64,000 nt of DNA from Pseudomonas mediterranea CFBP 5447 (lineage in GTDB: Bacteria; Pseudomonadota; Gammaproteobacteria; Pseudomonadales; Pseudomonadaceae): positions 496,001-560,000 of the forward strand of contig NZ_KN322986.1 in the NCBI RefSeq assembly GCF_000774145.1, written 5' to 3'. Each line of letters starts with the position of its first letter. Position 1 is the stretch's first letter. Positions 9,401-17,215 of the stretch are shown here, piece after piece. A program made the position numbers and the translations under genes. The notes beneath the pieces are model-generated. The model did not search any database. It had not been told where the DNA came from and saw only the letters and a list, made by a program, of their open reading frames with translations.

Positions 9401-10354
9401 GGCAGGGAGTTCTTCGTCACGGCCAGTATCGGTATCGCCTTGAGTCCCCAGGACGGCAACGAACTGAGCCAGTTGATGAAGAACGCCGACACGGCGATGT
9501 ATCACGCCAAGGAGCGCGGCAAGAACAACTTCCAGTTCTATCAGGCCGACATGAACGCCAGTGCCCTGGAACGACTGGAACTGGAAAGCGACCTGCGCCA
9601 CGCCCTCGAGCAGAACGAATTCGTGCTGTATTACCAGCCGCAGTTCAGCGGCGACGGCAAACGCTTGACCGGCGCCGAGGCCCTGCTGCGCTGGCGTCAT
9701 CCGCGCCGCGGGCTGGTGCCGCCAGGGGACTTCATCCCGGTGCTGGAAGAACTCGGGTTGGTGGTGGACGTCGGCGACTGGGTCATCGACGAGGCCTGCC
9801 GGCAGCTCAAGACCTGGCACCAGGCCAAGGTCCGGGTGCCGAAAGTCTCGGTCAACATCTCGGCCCGGCAGTTCTCCGATGGTCAGTTGGGTACGCGAAT
9901 CGCCAATATCCTGCGCAGCACCGGCCTGTCACCGGCCTGCCTGGAGCTGGAACTGACGGAAAGCATCCTGATGCGCGAAGTCAGCGAGGCGATGCAGATC
10001 CTGGCCGGGTTGAAAAACCTCGGCCTGAGCATCGCCGTGGATGACTTCGGCACCGGTTATTCGTCGCTCAACTACCTCAAGCAGTTCCCCATCGACGTGC
10101 TGAAGATCGACCGCACCTTCGTCGACGGCCTGCCATCCGGTGAACAGGACGCGCAGATCGCCCGGGCGATCATCGCCATGGCCCACAGCCTCAACCTGGC
10201 GGTGATCGCCGAAGGCGTCGAGACCCACGAACAACTCGACTTCCTGCGCGAACACGGCTGCGACGAGGTCCAGGGCTACCTGTTCGGCCGCCCGATGCCA
10301 GCCCACCGGTTCGAAGCGCAGTTCAGCAATGATGCGCTGTTCATGCTCGACTGA
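6470..10354 (+). CDS. morA: MorA-type sensory diguanylate cyclase/phosphodiesterase
   Basis: A 1294-residue inner-membrane protein. A membrane helix at about residues 38-58 and another at 272-297 enclose a periplasmic sensor region; several PAS/PAC domains follow (typical PAC ends such as ILSINDITSRK and VAKDITEQIEASE), then GGDEF (residues 938-942) and EAL (from E1070, EALLRW) with later DDFGTGYSSLNYLKQFP. Both catalytic motifs are intact, so it may make and break c-di-GMP. The inhibitory I-site lacks its Arg (TDDD instead of RxxD). Domain order and the downstream glyA match morA of P. aeruginosa, a motility and biofilm regulator. The start is a GTG; no strong ribosome binding site is visible. 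Confidence 0.9.
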   Translation: MSRQSSKPQDYSLSNVTPTLSPRAPDTVPGSPLRGTLKGALATLVLLLLGLLFWQLLDQLRVTQQQQRQYTIDYTADLAAQVSLNMALNAQIALNLLPIVEQPQTADEQQALLHKIQQSLPQLRSLALLSPSGMVLSDTDPDSHDAGYLSELVHRSHNQAHYFSNADDGSVVHLLLHQASGSTRGYWALRLTPNFFSTLIKQVDTGLRPLWVVENRLNQQIVSRDESLPSINPSHLSPDDLDNTVLTVPLSSSDWQLRGLFDRRQVLEQLLPAFIGKCLLGLAFSMLPVIALLNMRRRQRQLHEGRRRYQDIFEGTGVALCVLDLSSLKSFFVRSGLHNGDQLRAWMKVPHQLEQLQQEVRITEVNQMALRLLNVDSCEQAWQLLVGKGPQDNNPVGPQLLETLLDQHKQLELEIKLQDAHGRDQHLWLVLRLPEKQDDYNAVILSINDITSRKLIELSLLEREGFWSDVVRTVPDHLYVQDVISQRMIFSNHHLGQTLGYDRTELHQMGEYFWEILLHSDDADHYHTLRQEQRRGGYAHLLQCQLRFRHRDGKWRRFDIREQALARDRHDQVTRIIGVAKDITEQIEASESLRDSEQRYRMLAESISDVIFSTDSKLSLNYVSPSVQAVLGYNADWIFQNGWQSTIANPQQLTGIYTLMDRVSKALDKPGQLAELRNQMQTQLFLFDCLRADGRKIPIELRLVLVWDDAGGFEGVLGVGRDISQQRRAEKDLRMAATVFEHSTSAILITDPAGYIVQANEAFSRVSGYAVSQVLDQLPSMLTVDDQQEAHLRYVLKQLQQHSSWEGEVWLKRRNGEHYPAWVGITAVLDDEGDLASYVCFFSDISERKASEQRIHRLAYYDALTHLPNRTLFQDRLHTALQSAERQKNWVVLMFLDLDRFKPINDSLGHAAGDRMLKDMATRLLGCVTDDDTVARMGGDEFTLLLEPRSSRETALNRAINVAEQILASLVRPFVLEGREFFVTASIGIALSPQDGNELSQLMKNADTAMYHAKERGKNNFQFYQADMNASALERLELESDLRHALEQNEFVLYYQPQFSGDGKRLTGAEALLRWRHPRRGLVPPGDFIPVLEELGLVVDVGDWVIDEACRQLKTWHQAKVRVPKVSVNISARQFSDGQLGTRIANILRSTGLSPACLELELTESILMREVSEAMQILAGLKNLGLSIAVDDFGTGYSSLNYLKQFPIDVLKIDRTFVDGLPSGEQDAQIARAIIAMAHSLNLAVIAEGVETHEQLDFLREHGCDEVQGYLFGRPMPAHRFEAQFSNDALFMLD

Positions 10355-10370
10355 AGGCCTTTAGCGCCTG

Positions 10371-10455
10371 GGCGGCCCTCATCGCGAGCAGGCTCGCTCC
10401 CACATCTGGAATGCATTCCCCTGTGGGAGCGAGCCTGCTCGCGATGAGGCCGCCG
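10371..10455. repeat. REP/REPIN pair between morA and glyA
   Basis: Inverted copies of GCGAGCAGGCTCGCTCCCACA, extended by matching GCGGCC arms, surround a 17-base loop. Confidence 0.9.
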
Positions 10456-10565
10456 GGTCCTGGGTGAATCCCATTCGTCCACCACATGACGTCCTTTCAT
10501 ACCCCTTCCAAAAGCGGTTGGGTTAGAATGCCTCCCTTTTCTGCCCCCGATCCTTGAGGACCGCC

Positions 10566-11819
10566 ATGTTCAGCCGTGATTTGACTATTGCCAAGTACGA
10601 CGCCGATCTCTTTGCCGCCATGGAGCAAGAAGCTCAGCGCCAGGAAGAGCACATTGAGCTGATCGCTTCGGAAAACTACACCAGCCCCGCGGTGATGGAA
10701 GCTCAAGGCTCGGTACTGACCAACAAGTACGCCGAAGGCTACCCGGGCAAGCGCTACTACGGTGGTTGCGAGTACGTCGACGTGGTCGAGCAACTGGCCA
10801 TCGACCGCGCCAAGGAGCTGTTCGGCGCCGATTACGCCAACGTCCAGCCCCACGCCGGTTCCCAGGCCAACGCCGCCGTCTACCTGGCGCTGCTGTCGGC
10901 TGGCGATACCATCCTGGGCATGAGCCTGGCCCACGGCGGTCACCTGACCCACGGTGCCAGCGTTTCGTCCTCCGGCAAGCTGTACAACGCCGTCCAGTAC
11001 GGCATCGACGGCAACGGCCTGATCGACTACGACGAAGTCGAGCGCCTGGCCCTCGAGCACAAGCCGAAAATGATCGTGGCCGGTTTCTCCGCCTACTCCC
11101 AGGTCCTCGATTTCCCACGTTTCCGCGCCATCGCCGACAAGGTCGGTGCCTACCTGTTCGTGGACATGGCCCACGTTGCCGGCCTGGTCGCCGCCGGCGT
11201 CTACCCGAACCCGGTGCCATTCGCCGACGTGGTCACCACCACCACCCACAAGACCCTGCGCGGTCCACGTGGCGGCCTGATCCTGGCGCGTGCCAACGCC
11301 GACATCGAGAAGAAGCTGAACGGCGCTGTATTCCCGGGCGCCCAGGGCGGCCCGCTGGAGCACGTCATCGCCGCCAAGGCGATCTGCTTCAAGGAAGCCC
11401 TACAACCTGAGTTCAAGGCTTACCAGCAGCAAGTCGTGAAGAACGCCAAGGCCATGGCCGGCGTGTTCATCGAGCGCGGCTTCGACGTGGTGTCCGGCGG
11501 TACCGAGAACCACCTGTTCCTGCTGTCGCTGATCAAGCAGGACATCTCCGGCAAAGACGCCGATGCCGCACTGGGCAAGGCGTTCATCACCGTGAACAAG
11601 AACTCGGTGCCAAACGACCCACGTTCCCCGTTCGTCACCTCCGGTCTGCGCTTCGGCACCCCGGCCGTGACCACTCGTGGTTTCAAGGAAGCCGAGTGCA
11701 AGGAACTGGCCGGCTGGATCTGCGACATCCTGGCTGACCTGAACAACGAAGCGGTCATCGACGCCGTTCGTGAGAAGGTCAAGGCGATCTGCAAGAAGCT
11801 GCCGGTGTACGGCGCTTGA
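10566..11819 (+). CDS. glyA: Serine hydroxymethyltransferase
   Basis: A 417-residue PLP enzyme, the usual length. It interconverts serine and glycine while loading one-carbon units on tetrahydrofolate. Visible hallmarks are ELIASENYTSPAVMEAQGS at the N-terminus, YPGKRYYGGCEYVD, and TTTTHKTLRGPRGG, whose Lys binds PLP. ATG 10566 has TGAGGA seven bases upstream. It follows morA after a REP pair, and a strong terminator follows. Pseudomonas genomes often carry more than one glyA; which paralogue this is cannot be read from the sequence, though the morA neighbour matches glyA3 of PAO1. Confidence 0.97.
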   Translation: MFSRDLTIAKYDADLFAAMEQEAQRQEEHIELIASENYTSPAVMEAQGSVLTNKYAEGYPGKRYYGGCEYVDVVEQLAIDRAKELFGADYANVQPHAGSQANAAVYLALLSAGDTILGMSLAHGGHLTHGASVSSSGKLYNAVQYGIDGNGLIDYDEVERLALEHKPKMIVAGFSAYSQVLDFPRFRAIADKVGAYLFVDMAHVAGLVAAGVYPNPVPFADVVTTTTHKTLRGPRGGLILARANADIEKKLNGAVFPGAQGGPLEHVIAAKAICFKEALQPEFKAYQQQVVKNAKAMAGVFIERGFDVVSGGTENHLFLLSLIKQDISGKDADAALGKAFITVNKNSVPNDPRSPFVTSGLRFGTPAVTTRGFKEAECKELAGWICDILADLNNEAVIDAVREKVKAICKKLPVYGA

Positions 11820-11840
11820 TATAACGCCAGGCGTTACAAA

Positions 11841-11872
11841 AAAGCCCACATCGAAGGATGTGGGCTTTTTAT
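11841..11872 (+). terminator. Rho-independent terminator after glyA
   Basis: AGCCCACATC (11843-11852) pairs perfectly with GATGTGGGCT (11857-11866) over a GAAG tetraloop, followed by a T-rich tail. Confidence 0.92.
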
Positions 11873-12045
11873 TTATATCCCCCAAAATAAACCCGCCTGA
11901 CAAATCAATAACTCCAGCCCACCTCCTTTTCTTCACATCTCAACCCTTGAAACACACCCCTCCACACAAACAGCCGAGAAACCCATAACATCGAATCTCA
12001 TCATTCACGACCACTTAGGTCGTCCATATAGGATGTGATCATTAC

Positions 12046-12570
12046 ATGGACAGTAAACTATCTTTCTCCGCAACACTCAGCCTGCCCGACATGAATATCC
12101 ACTTGCTTGAAACGCTGCATGGGAAACCGGCACTGGCGACTCTTACTTCATTCAGCGGTGGTTTTTTCAGCGGCAGACCACAAACCGTCGACCACTCAAA
12201 CCTGCTGGGCATGCACGCCAAAGCCGAGGGAGGGGTTATCCAGCCGCTGATGTTGCACTTTCGTCATACGGCCGGCGGCTATACCCTGTCCATCAAAAAC
12301 ACAGGGGAGCACCACCACAAATTCATTGGCAAAAGTTGGTTCGACGCAATAGGCGTAAAAGACTCGGGCAAACCAACCAGTTTTAAACTTGTCGACCAGA
12401 AAAACCGAGTCATCACACTGGAAAACATAAAGGCCAAACACTCTCCCCTGTCGCTCATGACGGAAAACAAAAAATATATAGGCGGATTAAGAATGCGCGG
12501 GTCGCCTTATCGTTATCTGGCGGAAACCGAGGAACATTCAAAGTTGACATTCGTCCTCAGCGTCATTTGA
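12046..12570 (+). CDS. Orphan protein, possibly beta-rich, in an AT-rich patch
   Basis: A 174-residue protein with no signal peptide or membrane helix and no family I recognise. Short segments alternate hydrophobic and polar residues (GGYTLSIKN, FKLVDQKNRVITLENI, PLSLMTENKKYIGGLRM, LTFVLSVI), suggesting beta strands; the pattern faintly recalls beta-trefoil folds, which is speculation. Base composition and codon use (many AAA, ATA, TTT) are poorer in GC than the neighbours, as is the 175-base leader. An AGGAT ribosome binding site lies about 12 bases before the ATG, and a perfect dyad ACGACC-ACTTA-GGTCGT is at 12007-12023. The atypical composition suggests recent acquisition. Confidence 0.6.
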   Translation: MDSKLSFSATLSLPDMNIHLLETLHGKPALATLTSFSGGFFSGRPQTVDHSNLLGMHAKAEGGVIQPLMLHFRHTAGGYTLSIKNTGEHHHKFIGKSWFDAIGVKDSGKPTSFKLVDQKNRVITLENIKAKHSPLSLMTENKKYIGGLRMRGSPYRYLAETEEHSKLTFVLSVI

Positions 12571-12605
12571 GTCGGGATCACCACGCCACTTCAATGAGAC
12601 CCACA

Positions 12606-12700
12606 CTGTGGGAGCAGAGCATGCTCCCGATAGCGGCGGCCCCGCCCAATCGGCTTTGAACTGACTTGCCTCCATCACGAGCATGCTTTGCTCCCATGGG
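12606..12700. repeat. Degenerate REP pair
   Basis: TGTGGGAGCAGAGCATGCTCCC at the left and ACGAGCATGCTTTGCTCCCA at the right form an imperfect REP pair with more changes than the other copies in the window. Confidence 0.7.
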
Positions 12701-12778
12701 CCTGGTTTGACTGACGAAAATCTGTGCCTCAGTTTTTTTTTGCGGAACAAAAAGGCTCAGGCACAAGGGTTTTAGCCC

Positions 12779-12794
12779 AACTGGTAAGACCGGC
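12779..12794. promoter_or_regulatory. Putative GntR/FCD operator 1 (GGTAAGACC)
   Basis: AACTGGTAAGACCGGC fits the TGGTNNNACCA-type operators bound by FadR-subfamily GntR regulators. It lies about 160 bases before the symporter gene, whose downstream neighbours encode two such regulators. Confidence 0.5.
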
Positions 12795-12864
12795 AAGGCC
12801 TAGATGCGAAAATTCACCTTGCCTCAACCCCAAACCCGCACCTAGACTGCCCCTGCACTGGACA

Positions 12865-12880
12865 AACCGGTAAGACCACA
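12865..12880. promoter_or_regulatory. Putative GntR/FCD operator 2 (GGTAAGACC)
   Basis: A second copy with the same GGTAAGACC core, ending in ACC-A, about 70 bases before the symporter start. The two cores are 87 bases apart. The repeated core makes a real operator more likely than either copy alone. Confidence 0.55.
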
Positions 12881-12944
12881 ATAATGAAGTCCCGACGCCC
12901 GCCCTCACGCAGGCGACAAGGACACCGAACCAGGAATCCCTCCC

Positions 12945-14258
12945 ATGCTCAGATGGTGCTCGCGTTCGATCTTCCTCCAAGTTGTCCTCGGATTGGTGCT
13001 CGGCATCGTCTGCGGGCTGACCCTTCCCGAATACTCCGCACAGCTCAAACCCCTTGGCGACGGCTTTATCAAGCTGATCAAAATGCTCATCGGCCTGATC
13101 GTGTTCTGCGTGGTGGTCAGTGGTATTTCCGGTGCTGGCGATCTCAAGAAGGTCGGGCGCATCGGCCTCAAGTCAGTCATCTACTTTGAAGTGCTGACCA
13201 CCATCGCCTTGGTGATCGGCCTGGTTCTGGCCTTCAGCACCGGCATCGGCAGTGGCGCGAATATCCACCTGGAGCAGTTTGCCAGCGCTGACGTAGGCGA
13301 GATCGCCCAACGTGGCCAACACATGGTCACCACCACGCAATTCCTGATGAACCTGATCCCGACCTCGGTGCTCGGTGCCTTCGCGGATAACAACATCCTG
13401 CAAGTACTGCTGTTCTCGGTACTGTTCGGCAGTGCGCTGAACCTGGTGGGCGACGCAGCCTCGGGCATCTCCCGGCTGATCAACGAACTCAGCCACGTGA
13501 TCTTCCGCATCATGGGCATGATCGTGCGCCTGGCCCCCATCGGCGTCTTCGGCGCCATTGCCTTCACCACCAGCAAATATGGGTTGGACTCGCTGCAACA
13601 CCTGGGCAGCCTGGTCGGCCTGTTCTACCTGACCTGCATCGCCTTCGTCGCCCTGGTCCTGGGCCTGGTGATGCGGTCGTCAGGCCTGCCGATGTTGCCG
13701 TTCCTCAAATACCTGCGCGAAGAACTGCTCATCGTCCTCGGCACTGCTTCTTCCGACGCCGTGCTGCCACAAGTCATGCGTAAGCTCGAACACCTCGGGA
13801 TCGGCAGTTCCACCGTAGGGCTGGTCATCCCGACCGGTTACTCGTTCAACCTGGACGGTTTCTCGATCTACCTGACCCTGGCCATCGTCTTCATCGCCAA
13901 TGCCACCGGTACGCCCCTGGCCCTGACCGACCTGCTGACCATCCTGCTGGTGTCGCTGATCACCTCCAAGGGAGCCCACGGGATTCCCGGCTCGGCACTG
14001 GTAATCCTGGCCGCCACGCTGACGGCGATCCCGGCGATTCCAGTGGTCGGCCTGGTGCTGGTGCTGGCGGTCGATTGGTTCATGGGCATCGGTCGCGCCC
14101 TGACCAACCTGATCGGCAACTGCGTGGCCACCGTGGCAATCGCCCGTTGGGAAAAAGACATCGATGTCCCGCGTGCGCGCAAGGTGCTGTCCGGCCAACA
14201 GGGCTATACCTTCCAACCGAGAAAACCGGCGGGCAGCGCCCATCAGCAGCAATTCTGA
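12945..14258 (+). CDS. Dicarboxylate/amino acid:cation symporter (DctA-like, DAACS family)
   Basis: A 437-residue inner-membrane protein of the DctA/GltP family that imports C4-dicarboxylates or acidic amino acids with H+ or Na+. Family signatures are present: TASSDAVLPQVMRK, the GYSFNLDG helix, and SKGAHGIPGSALVILAATL. About eight hydrophobic helices and two re-entrant hairpins can be traced. It resembles DctA more than GltP in these motifs, but the substrate cannot be fixed from sequence. Two FCD-type GntR genes follow on the same strand and two GGTAAGACC sites precede it, so substrate-dependent derepression is likely. Confidence 0.9.
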   Translation: MLRWCSRSIFLQVVLGLVLGIVCGLTLPEYSAQLKPLGDGFIKLIKMLIGLIVFCVVVSGISGAGDLKKVGRIGLKSVIYFEVLTTIALVIGLVLAFSTGIGSGANIHLEQFASADVGEIAQRGQHMVTTTQFLMNLIPTSVLGAFADNNILQVLLFSVLFGSALNLVGDAASGISRLINELSHVIFRIMGMIVRLAPIGVFGAIAFTTSKYGLDSLQHLGSLVGLFYLTCIAFVALVLGLVMRSSGLPMLPFLKYLREELLIVLGTASSDAVLPQVMRKLEHLGIGSSTVGLVIPTGYSFNLDGFSIYLTLAIVFIANATGTPLALTDLLTILLVSLITSKGAHGIPGSALVILAATLTAIPAIPVVGLVLVLAVDWFMGIGRALTNLIGNCVATVAIARWEKDIDVPRARKVLSGQQGYTFQPRKPAGSAHQQQF

Positions 14259-14318
14259 AAGACCGCGATACCGGCTCCCGAGCCGGCATCGCCTGATTGA
14301 TTTTTGAAGGAGTACCGC

Positions 14319-15020
14319 GTGATCAGTTCATCAACCGTCGTCAATTCCGTGGTGGAAAAACTACGCGCCGCCCTGGCCCGGGGGCAATGGCGTTCGGGCG
14401 ACATGCTGCCGGGCCAGCGGGAGCTGGCCGAACAGCTGGGCATCAGCCGGCCAAGCCTGCGCGAAGCGGTCATCGTGCTGGAAACCCTCGGGCTTGTACG
14501 CTCGATGCCCGGCAAAGGCGTGGTGGTGCTGGAAGCCAGCGCCGGCGATGTCCATGAAAGCAGCACGGTAGCCGGTGCGAGCCTGGAAGACGTGCTGCAA
14601 CTGCGCTACACCCTGGAACCCTTCATCGTCGGCCTGGTCGCCCAGTCCATCAGCAGCAAGGAAGTCGGACAGTTGCGCCTGACCCTCATGGACATGCGCG
14701 AAGCCCTGGAAGCCAATGACAACGATGCCTGCGCCAACGCCTACATCGCGTTCCACGAGGAACTGTTTGCCCTGACGTCCAACCCGATCTTCCACAGCGT
14801 GGTGCAGCAGACCAGCAATGCCCTCAAGCAAAGCGCCGATGTATTGCGCAATTCGCCCGAGCACCTGGCCGAACGGCTGGAAGAGAACGAAGCCGTGGTA
14901 CGCGCCATTCGTGGCAAGAACAGCGCCCAGGCCAGTGCGCAAATGCGCCGGCATATCCTCAGGGAGGGCCAGCGCATGGGCATCGAACTGAATATTCCGG
15001 ACGACAACCTCGCTACCTGA
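14319..15020 (+). CDS. GntR/FadR-family regulator with FCD domain (first of two)
   Basis: A 233-residue regulator: winged helix at residues about 10-70 (LPGQRELAEQLGISRPSLREAVIVLETLGLV) and an all-helical FCD domain after it. The GTG at 14319 is preceded by GAAGGA at good spacing, so I prefer it to a TTG at 14304. FCD domains usually bind a metal and an organic acid through an Asp and three His; here the middle His position reads EENEAVV, Asn in place of His, while FHEEL and RRHI keep the others. It lies 60 bases after the symporter and probably controls it through the two GGTAAGACC sites. Confidence 0.88.
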   Translation: MISSSTVVNSVVEKLRAALARGQWRSGDMLPGQRELAEQLGISRPSLREAVIVLETLGLVRSMPGKGVVVLEASAGDVHESSTVAGASLEDVLQLRYTLEPFIVGLVAQSISSKEVGQLRLTLMDMREALEANDNDACANAYIAFHEELFALTSNPIFHSVVQQTSNALKQSADVLRNSPEHLAERLEENEAVVRAIRGKNSAQASAQMRRHILREGQRMGIELNIPDDNLAT

Positions 15021-15042
15021 GCCACGCCTTGCGGAGACCGTC

Positions 15043-15756
15043 ATGAACAACGTCATGTCCCATCAACAACAACGCAATGTGCTTGCCGCCCTGCCGCTGC
15101 CCGGCGCTGTCGGCAAGCCGTCGGTGGACGATATCTACCCGCGGATCTTCGACGCCATCCTCGAACAACGCATCGCGCCCGCCAGCCGTTTCACCGAAGA
15201 AGGCCTCGGGGATGTGTTCGGCGTCAGCCGCAGCATCATTCGTCGGGTATTGGCGCGCCTGTCCCACCAGCAAGTGGTGATCCTGCGTCCCAACCATCGG
15301 CCGCAAGTCGCGGCACCGGACCTGGAGCAGACCCGACAGATCCTGCACGCACGCCGGCTGACCGAGCGGACATTGGTGCACCTGGCCTGCAACGCTCCGC
15401 AACCGAAGGACCTGCAGCATCTGCGCGATTTGGTGGCGCGGGAGCAACAATGCCTGGAATGTGGCGAGCGCGGCCCGGCGATACGTCTTTCCGGCGAGTT
15501 TCACCTGCACCTCGCTTCCATGGCCGGCAACGCACCGTTGGCGCAGTTTCTCGGCAGCCTGGTGCCCTTGACCTCGCTGGCCTTGGCCCGGCACGAGGTC
15601 AAGTCGCGCCGGCATTGCGCCTGGCAGGAGCACCTGGCGATCGTGGACGCCGTGGAAAACGGCAAAAGAGATGAAGCCATGCGCCTGATGGATGAGCACC
15701 TGGACCATCTCGAGCAACGGCTGCTGATGGTCGCAGGTACGCCATCGTCAAGCTAA
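15043..15756 (+). CDS. GntR-family regulator with FCD domain (second of two)
   Basis: A 237-residue regulator of the same broad family as its neighbour but not a close copy. The winged helix lies at about residues 27-90 (RFTEEGLGDVFGVSRSIIRRVLARLSHQQVV) and the FCD domain keeps its likely metal ligands (EFHLHLASMAGN, EHLAIVDAV, MDEHLDHLE). It starts 22 bases after the first regulator, so the symporter and both regulators probably form one operon. Its stop overlaps the end of the convergent CobW-type gene by nine bases. Ligand unknown; a carboxylic acid linked to the symporter is the natural guess. Confidence 0.88.
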   Translation: MNNVMSHQQQRNVLAALPLPGAVGKPSVDDIYPRIFDAILEQRIAPASRFTEEGLGDVFGVSRSIIRRVLARLSHQQVVILRPNHRPQVAAPDLEQTRQILHARRLTERTLVHLACNAPQPKDLQHLRDLVAREQQCLECGERGPAIRLSGEFHLHLASMAGNAPLAQFLGSLVPLTSLALARHEVKSRRHCAWQEHLAIVDAVENGKRDEAMRLMDEHLDHLEQRLLMVAGTPSSS

Positions 15757-16716
15757 AGCAGCTTCGAATCCGGCGCGGATCTTCTCTTCAGGCAGCTCGT
15801 CGGCGATGAACACGATCACGCTTTCCCGGGCCTCATCGGGGGCCCATTCGGTGTCCCAATCGAAGCCATACAACTTGAGCACACCCTGGAACACCAATCG
15901 CCGCGGTTCGCCGGCGATGTTCAGCACACCCTTGTAGCGCAACAACTGTTTGCCGTGGTCTTCCAGCAACTGATTCATGAACTCGCTGAGCTTGTCGATA
16001 TCCAGCGGCTTGTCGGTACGCAGCACAAGGCTGCTGATACGGTCGCCCGTAGCAGCCTTGACGACCGGGCGCAGGCTGAACCCGGCGCCCAGGTCCGCAT
16101 TGAGGTTGAAGCCGCGGATATCGAGCAGTTCAGCCAGGTCGATCTGGCCATGCTTCACGATACGGATGGGGGCCCGCCGGTTGATACGGGTCAGGCGCTC
16201 GCCAAGGGCCTCGACCTTGGCCGCCTCCACCAGGTCGGTCTTGCTCACCAGAAGGCGATCGGCGAATCCGACCTGGGCCTGGGCAATGGCTTGGGTCAGG
16301 TGGACCTTGGCGTGGGCGGCATCCACCAAGGTCAGGATGCCATCGAGAATGTAGCGCTCGCGCAACTCCTCATCGATGAAAAAGGTCTGGGCCACCGGGG
16401 CCGGGTCGGCCAGGCCGGTGCACTCGATCACCAGGCGATCGAAGGCGATCTCACCGCTGTCCAGCCGTTCGAGCAGCAGGTACAGGGCCTTGGTCAGGTC
16501 GGTGTGGATGGTGCAGCACACGCAGCCGTTGGCCAGGGTCATGACCTGCACCGGCTCGTCGCCCAGCAGTTGCGTGTCGATACCTGCATCGCTGAATTCA
16601 TTTTCGATCACGGCTATTTTCAGGCCGTGCTCGGCCTTGAGCAGATGGCGCAGCAACGTGGTCTTGCCGGCACCGAGGAAGCCGCTGAGGATCGTCACGG
16701 GAATGGGAGCGGACAA
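15748..16716 (-). CDS. yjiA: CobW/YjiA-family GTPase (metallochaperone)
   Basis: A 322-residue COG0523 G3E-family GTPase. Walker A is GFLGAGKTTLL near residue 11, the metal-binding motif GCVCCT (CxCC) near residue 65, a base-recognition motif SKTD in place of NKxD, and a C-terminal CobW_C domain after about residue 215 (FQGVLKLYGFDW). Family members deliver zinc or another metal to client proteins. In this genome type it sits beside the ybdD-cstA pair, separated here by two REP pairs. Convergent with, and overlapping by nine bases, the second GntR gene. Confidence 0.9.
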   Translation of the reverse strand: MSAPIPVTILSGFLGAGKTTLLRHLLKAEHGLKIAVIENEFSDAGIDTQLLGDEPVQVMTLANGCVCCTIHTDLTKALYLLLERLDSGEIAFDRLVIECTGLADPAPVAQTFFIDEELRERYILDGILTLVDAAHAKVHLTQAIAQAQVGFADRLLVSKTDLVEAAKVEALGERLTRINRRAPIRIVKHGQIDLAELLDIRGFNLNADLGAGFSLRPVVKAATGDRISSLVLRTDKPLDIDKLSEFMNQLLEDHGKQLLRYKGVLNIAGEPRRLVFQGVLKLYGFDWDTEWAPDEARESVIVFIADELPEEKIRAGFEAALA

Positions 16717-16744
16717 ACGGAGTCTCCTTGATGCGGATTTTTTT

Positions 16745-16833
16745 GTGAGAGTGAGCTTGCTCGCGATAGCAGTGGGTCAGTCACTATCGATGTGGGCTGA
16801 TAGTACGCCATCGCGAGCAGGCTCGCTCCCACA
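16745..16833. repeat. REP/REPIN pair
   Basis: GTGAGAGTGAGCTTGCTCGC and its near inverted copy GCGAGCAGGCTCGCTCCCAC, separated by a spacer. It lies upstream of the CobW-type gene. Confidence 0.85.
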
Positions 16834-16878
16834 GGGAATCGATGGCGGACGCAAAACCTGAGGCTGCCCAAAAACAAC

Positions 16879-16969
16879 TGTGGGAGCAAGGCTTGCCCGC
16901 GATAGCGGTGGGTCAGCCGACATCTTCATCACTGACCCGACGCCTTCGCGGGCAAGCCTTGCTCCCACA
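16879..16969. repeat. REP/REPIN pair, GGGAGCAAGGCTTGCCCGCG subtype
   Basis: Left copy TGTGGGAGCAAGGCTTGCCC and right inverted copy GGGCAAGCCTTGCTCCCACA. This sequence subtype recurs in part at 30399. Confidence 0.9.
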
Positions 16970-17001
16970 GGCCCGCTCCCACAAGGGGTGTTACAAGGCC
17001 T

Positions 17002-17199
17002 TCAGCAGCACTTCGGCCCACCCTTGCCACCGTAACGGGCCTCCTGGCGTTCGCGGAAGAACGCCTCGTAGTCCATCAGCGGTTGGTCCGGGTGCTTGGT
17101 TTGCATGTGCTCGACGTAGTTGTCGTAGTCGGGCATGCCGACCATCAGGCGGGCGGCCTGACCGAGGTATTTACCGAGGCGACTCAAGTCATTGAACAT
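17002..17199 (-). CDS. YbdD/YjiX-family small protein
   Basis: A 65-residue soluble protein of the YbdD/YjiX (DUF466) family, with the typical GMPDYDNYVEHMQTKHPDQP core and a basic, Cys-ending tail (GGKGGPKCC). It is encoded 16 bases after the CstA/BtsT-type transporter, the usual arrangement, so the two are almost certainly cotranscribed and the small protein probably assists the transporter. In E. coli the cognate pairs are cstA-ybdD and btsT-yjiX. Confidence 0.9.
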   Translation of the reverse strand: MFNDLSRLGKYLGQAARLMVGMPDYDNYVEHMQTKHPDQPLMDYEAFFRERQEARYGGKGGPKCC

Positions 17200-17215
17200 C
17201 GTTGCAATCCTCGTT

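Noticed and set aside
7457..9820. 787-codon open frame on the minus strand inside morA
   Set aside because: It is the shadow of a GC-rich plus-strand gene with intact PAS and GGDEF domains; its own composition is repetitive and has no domain.
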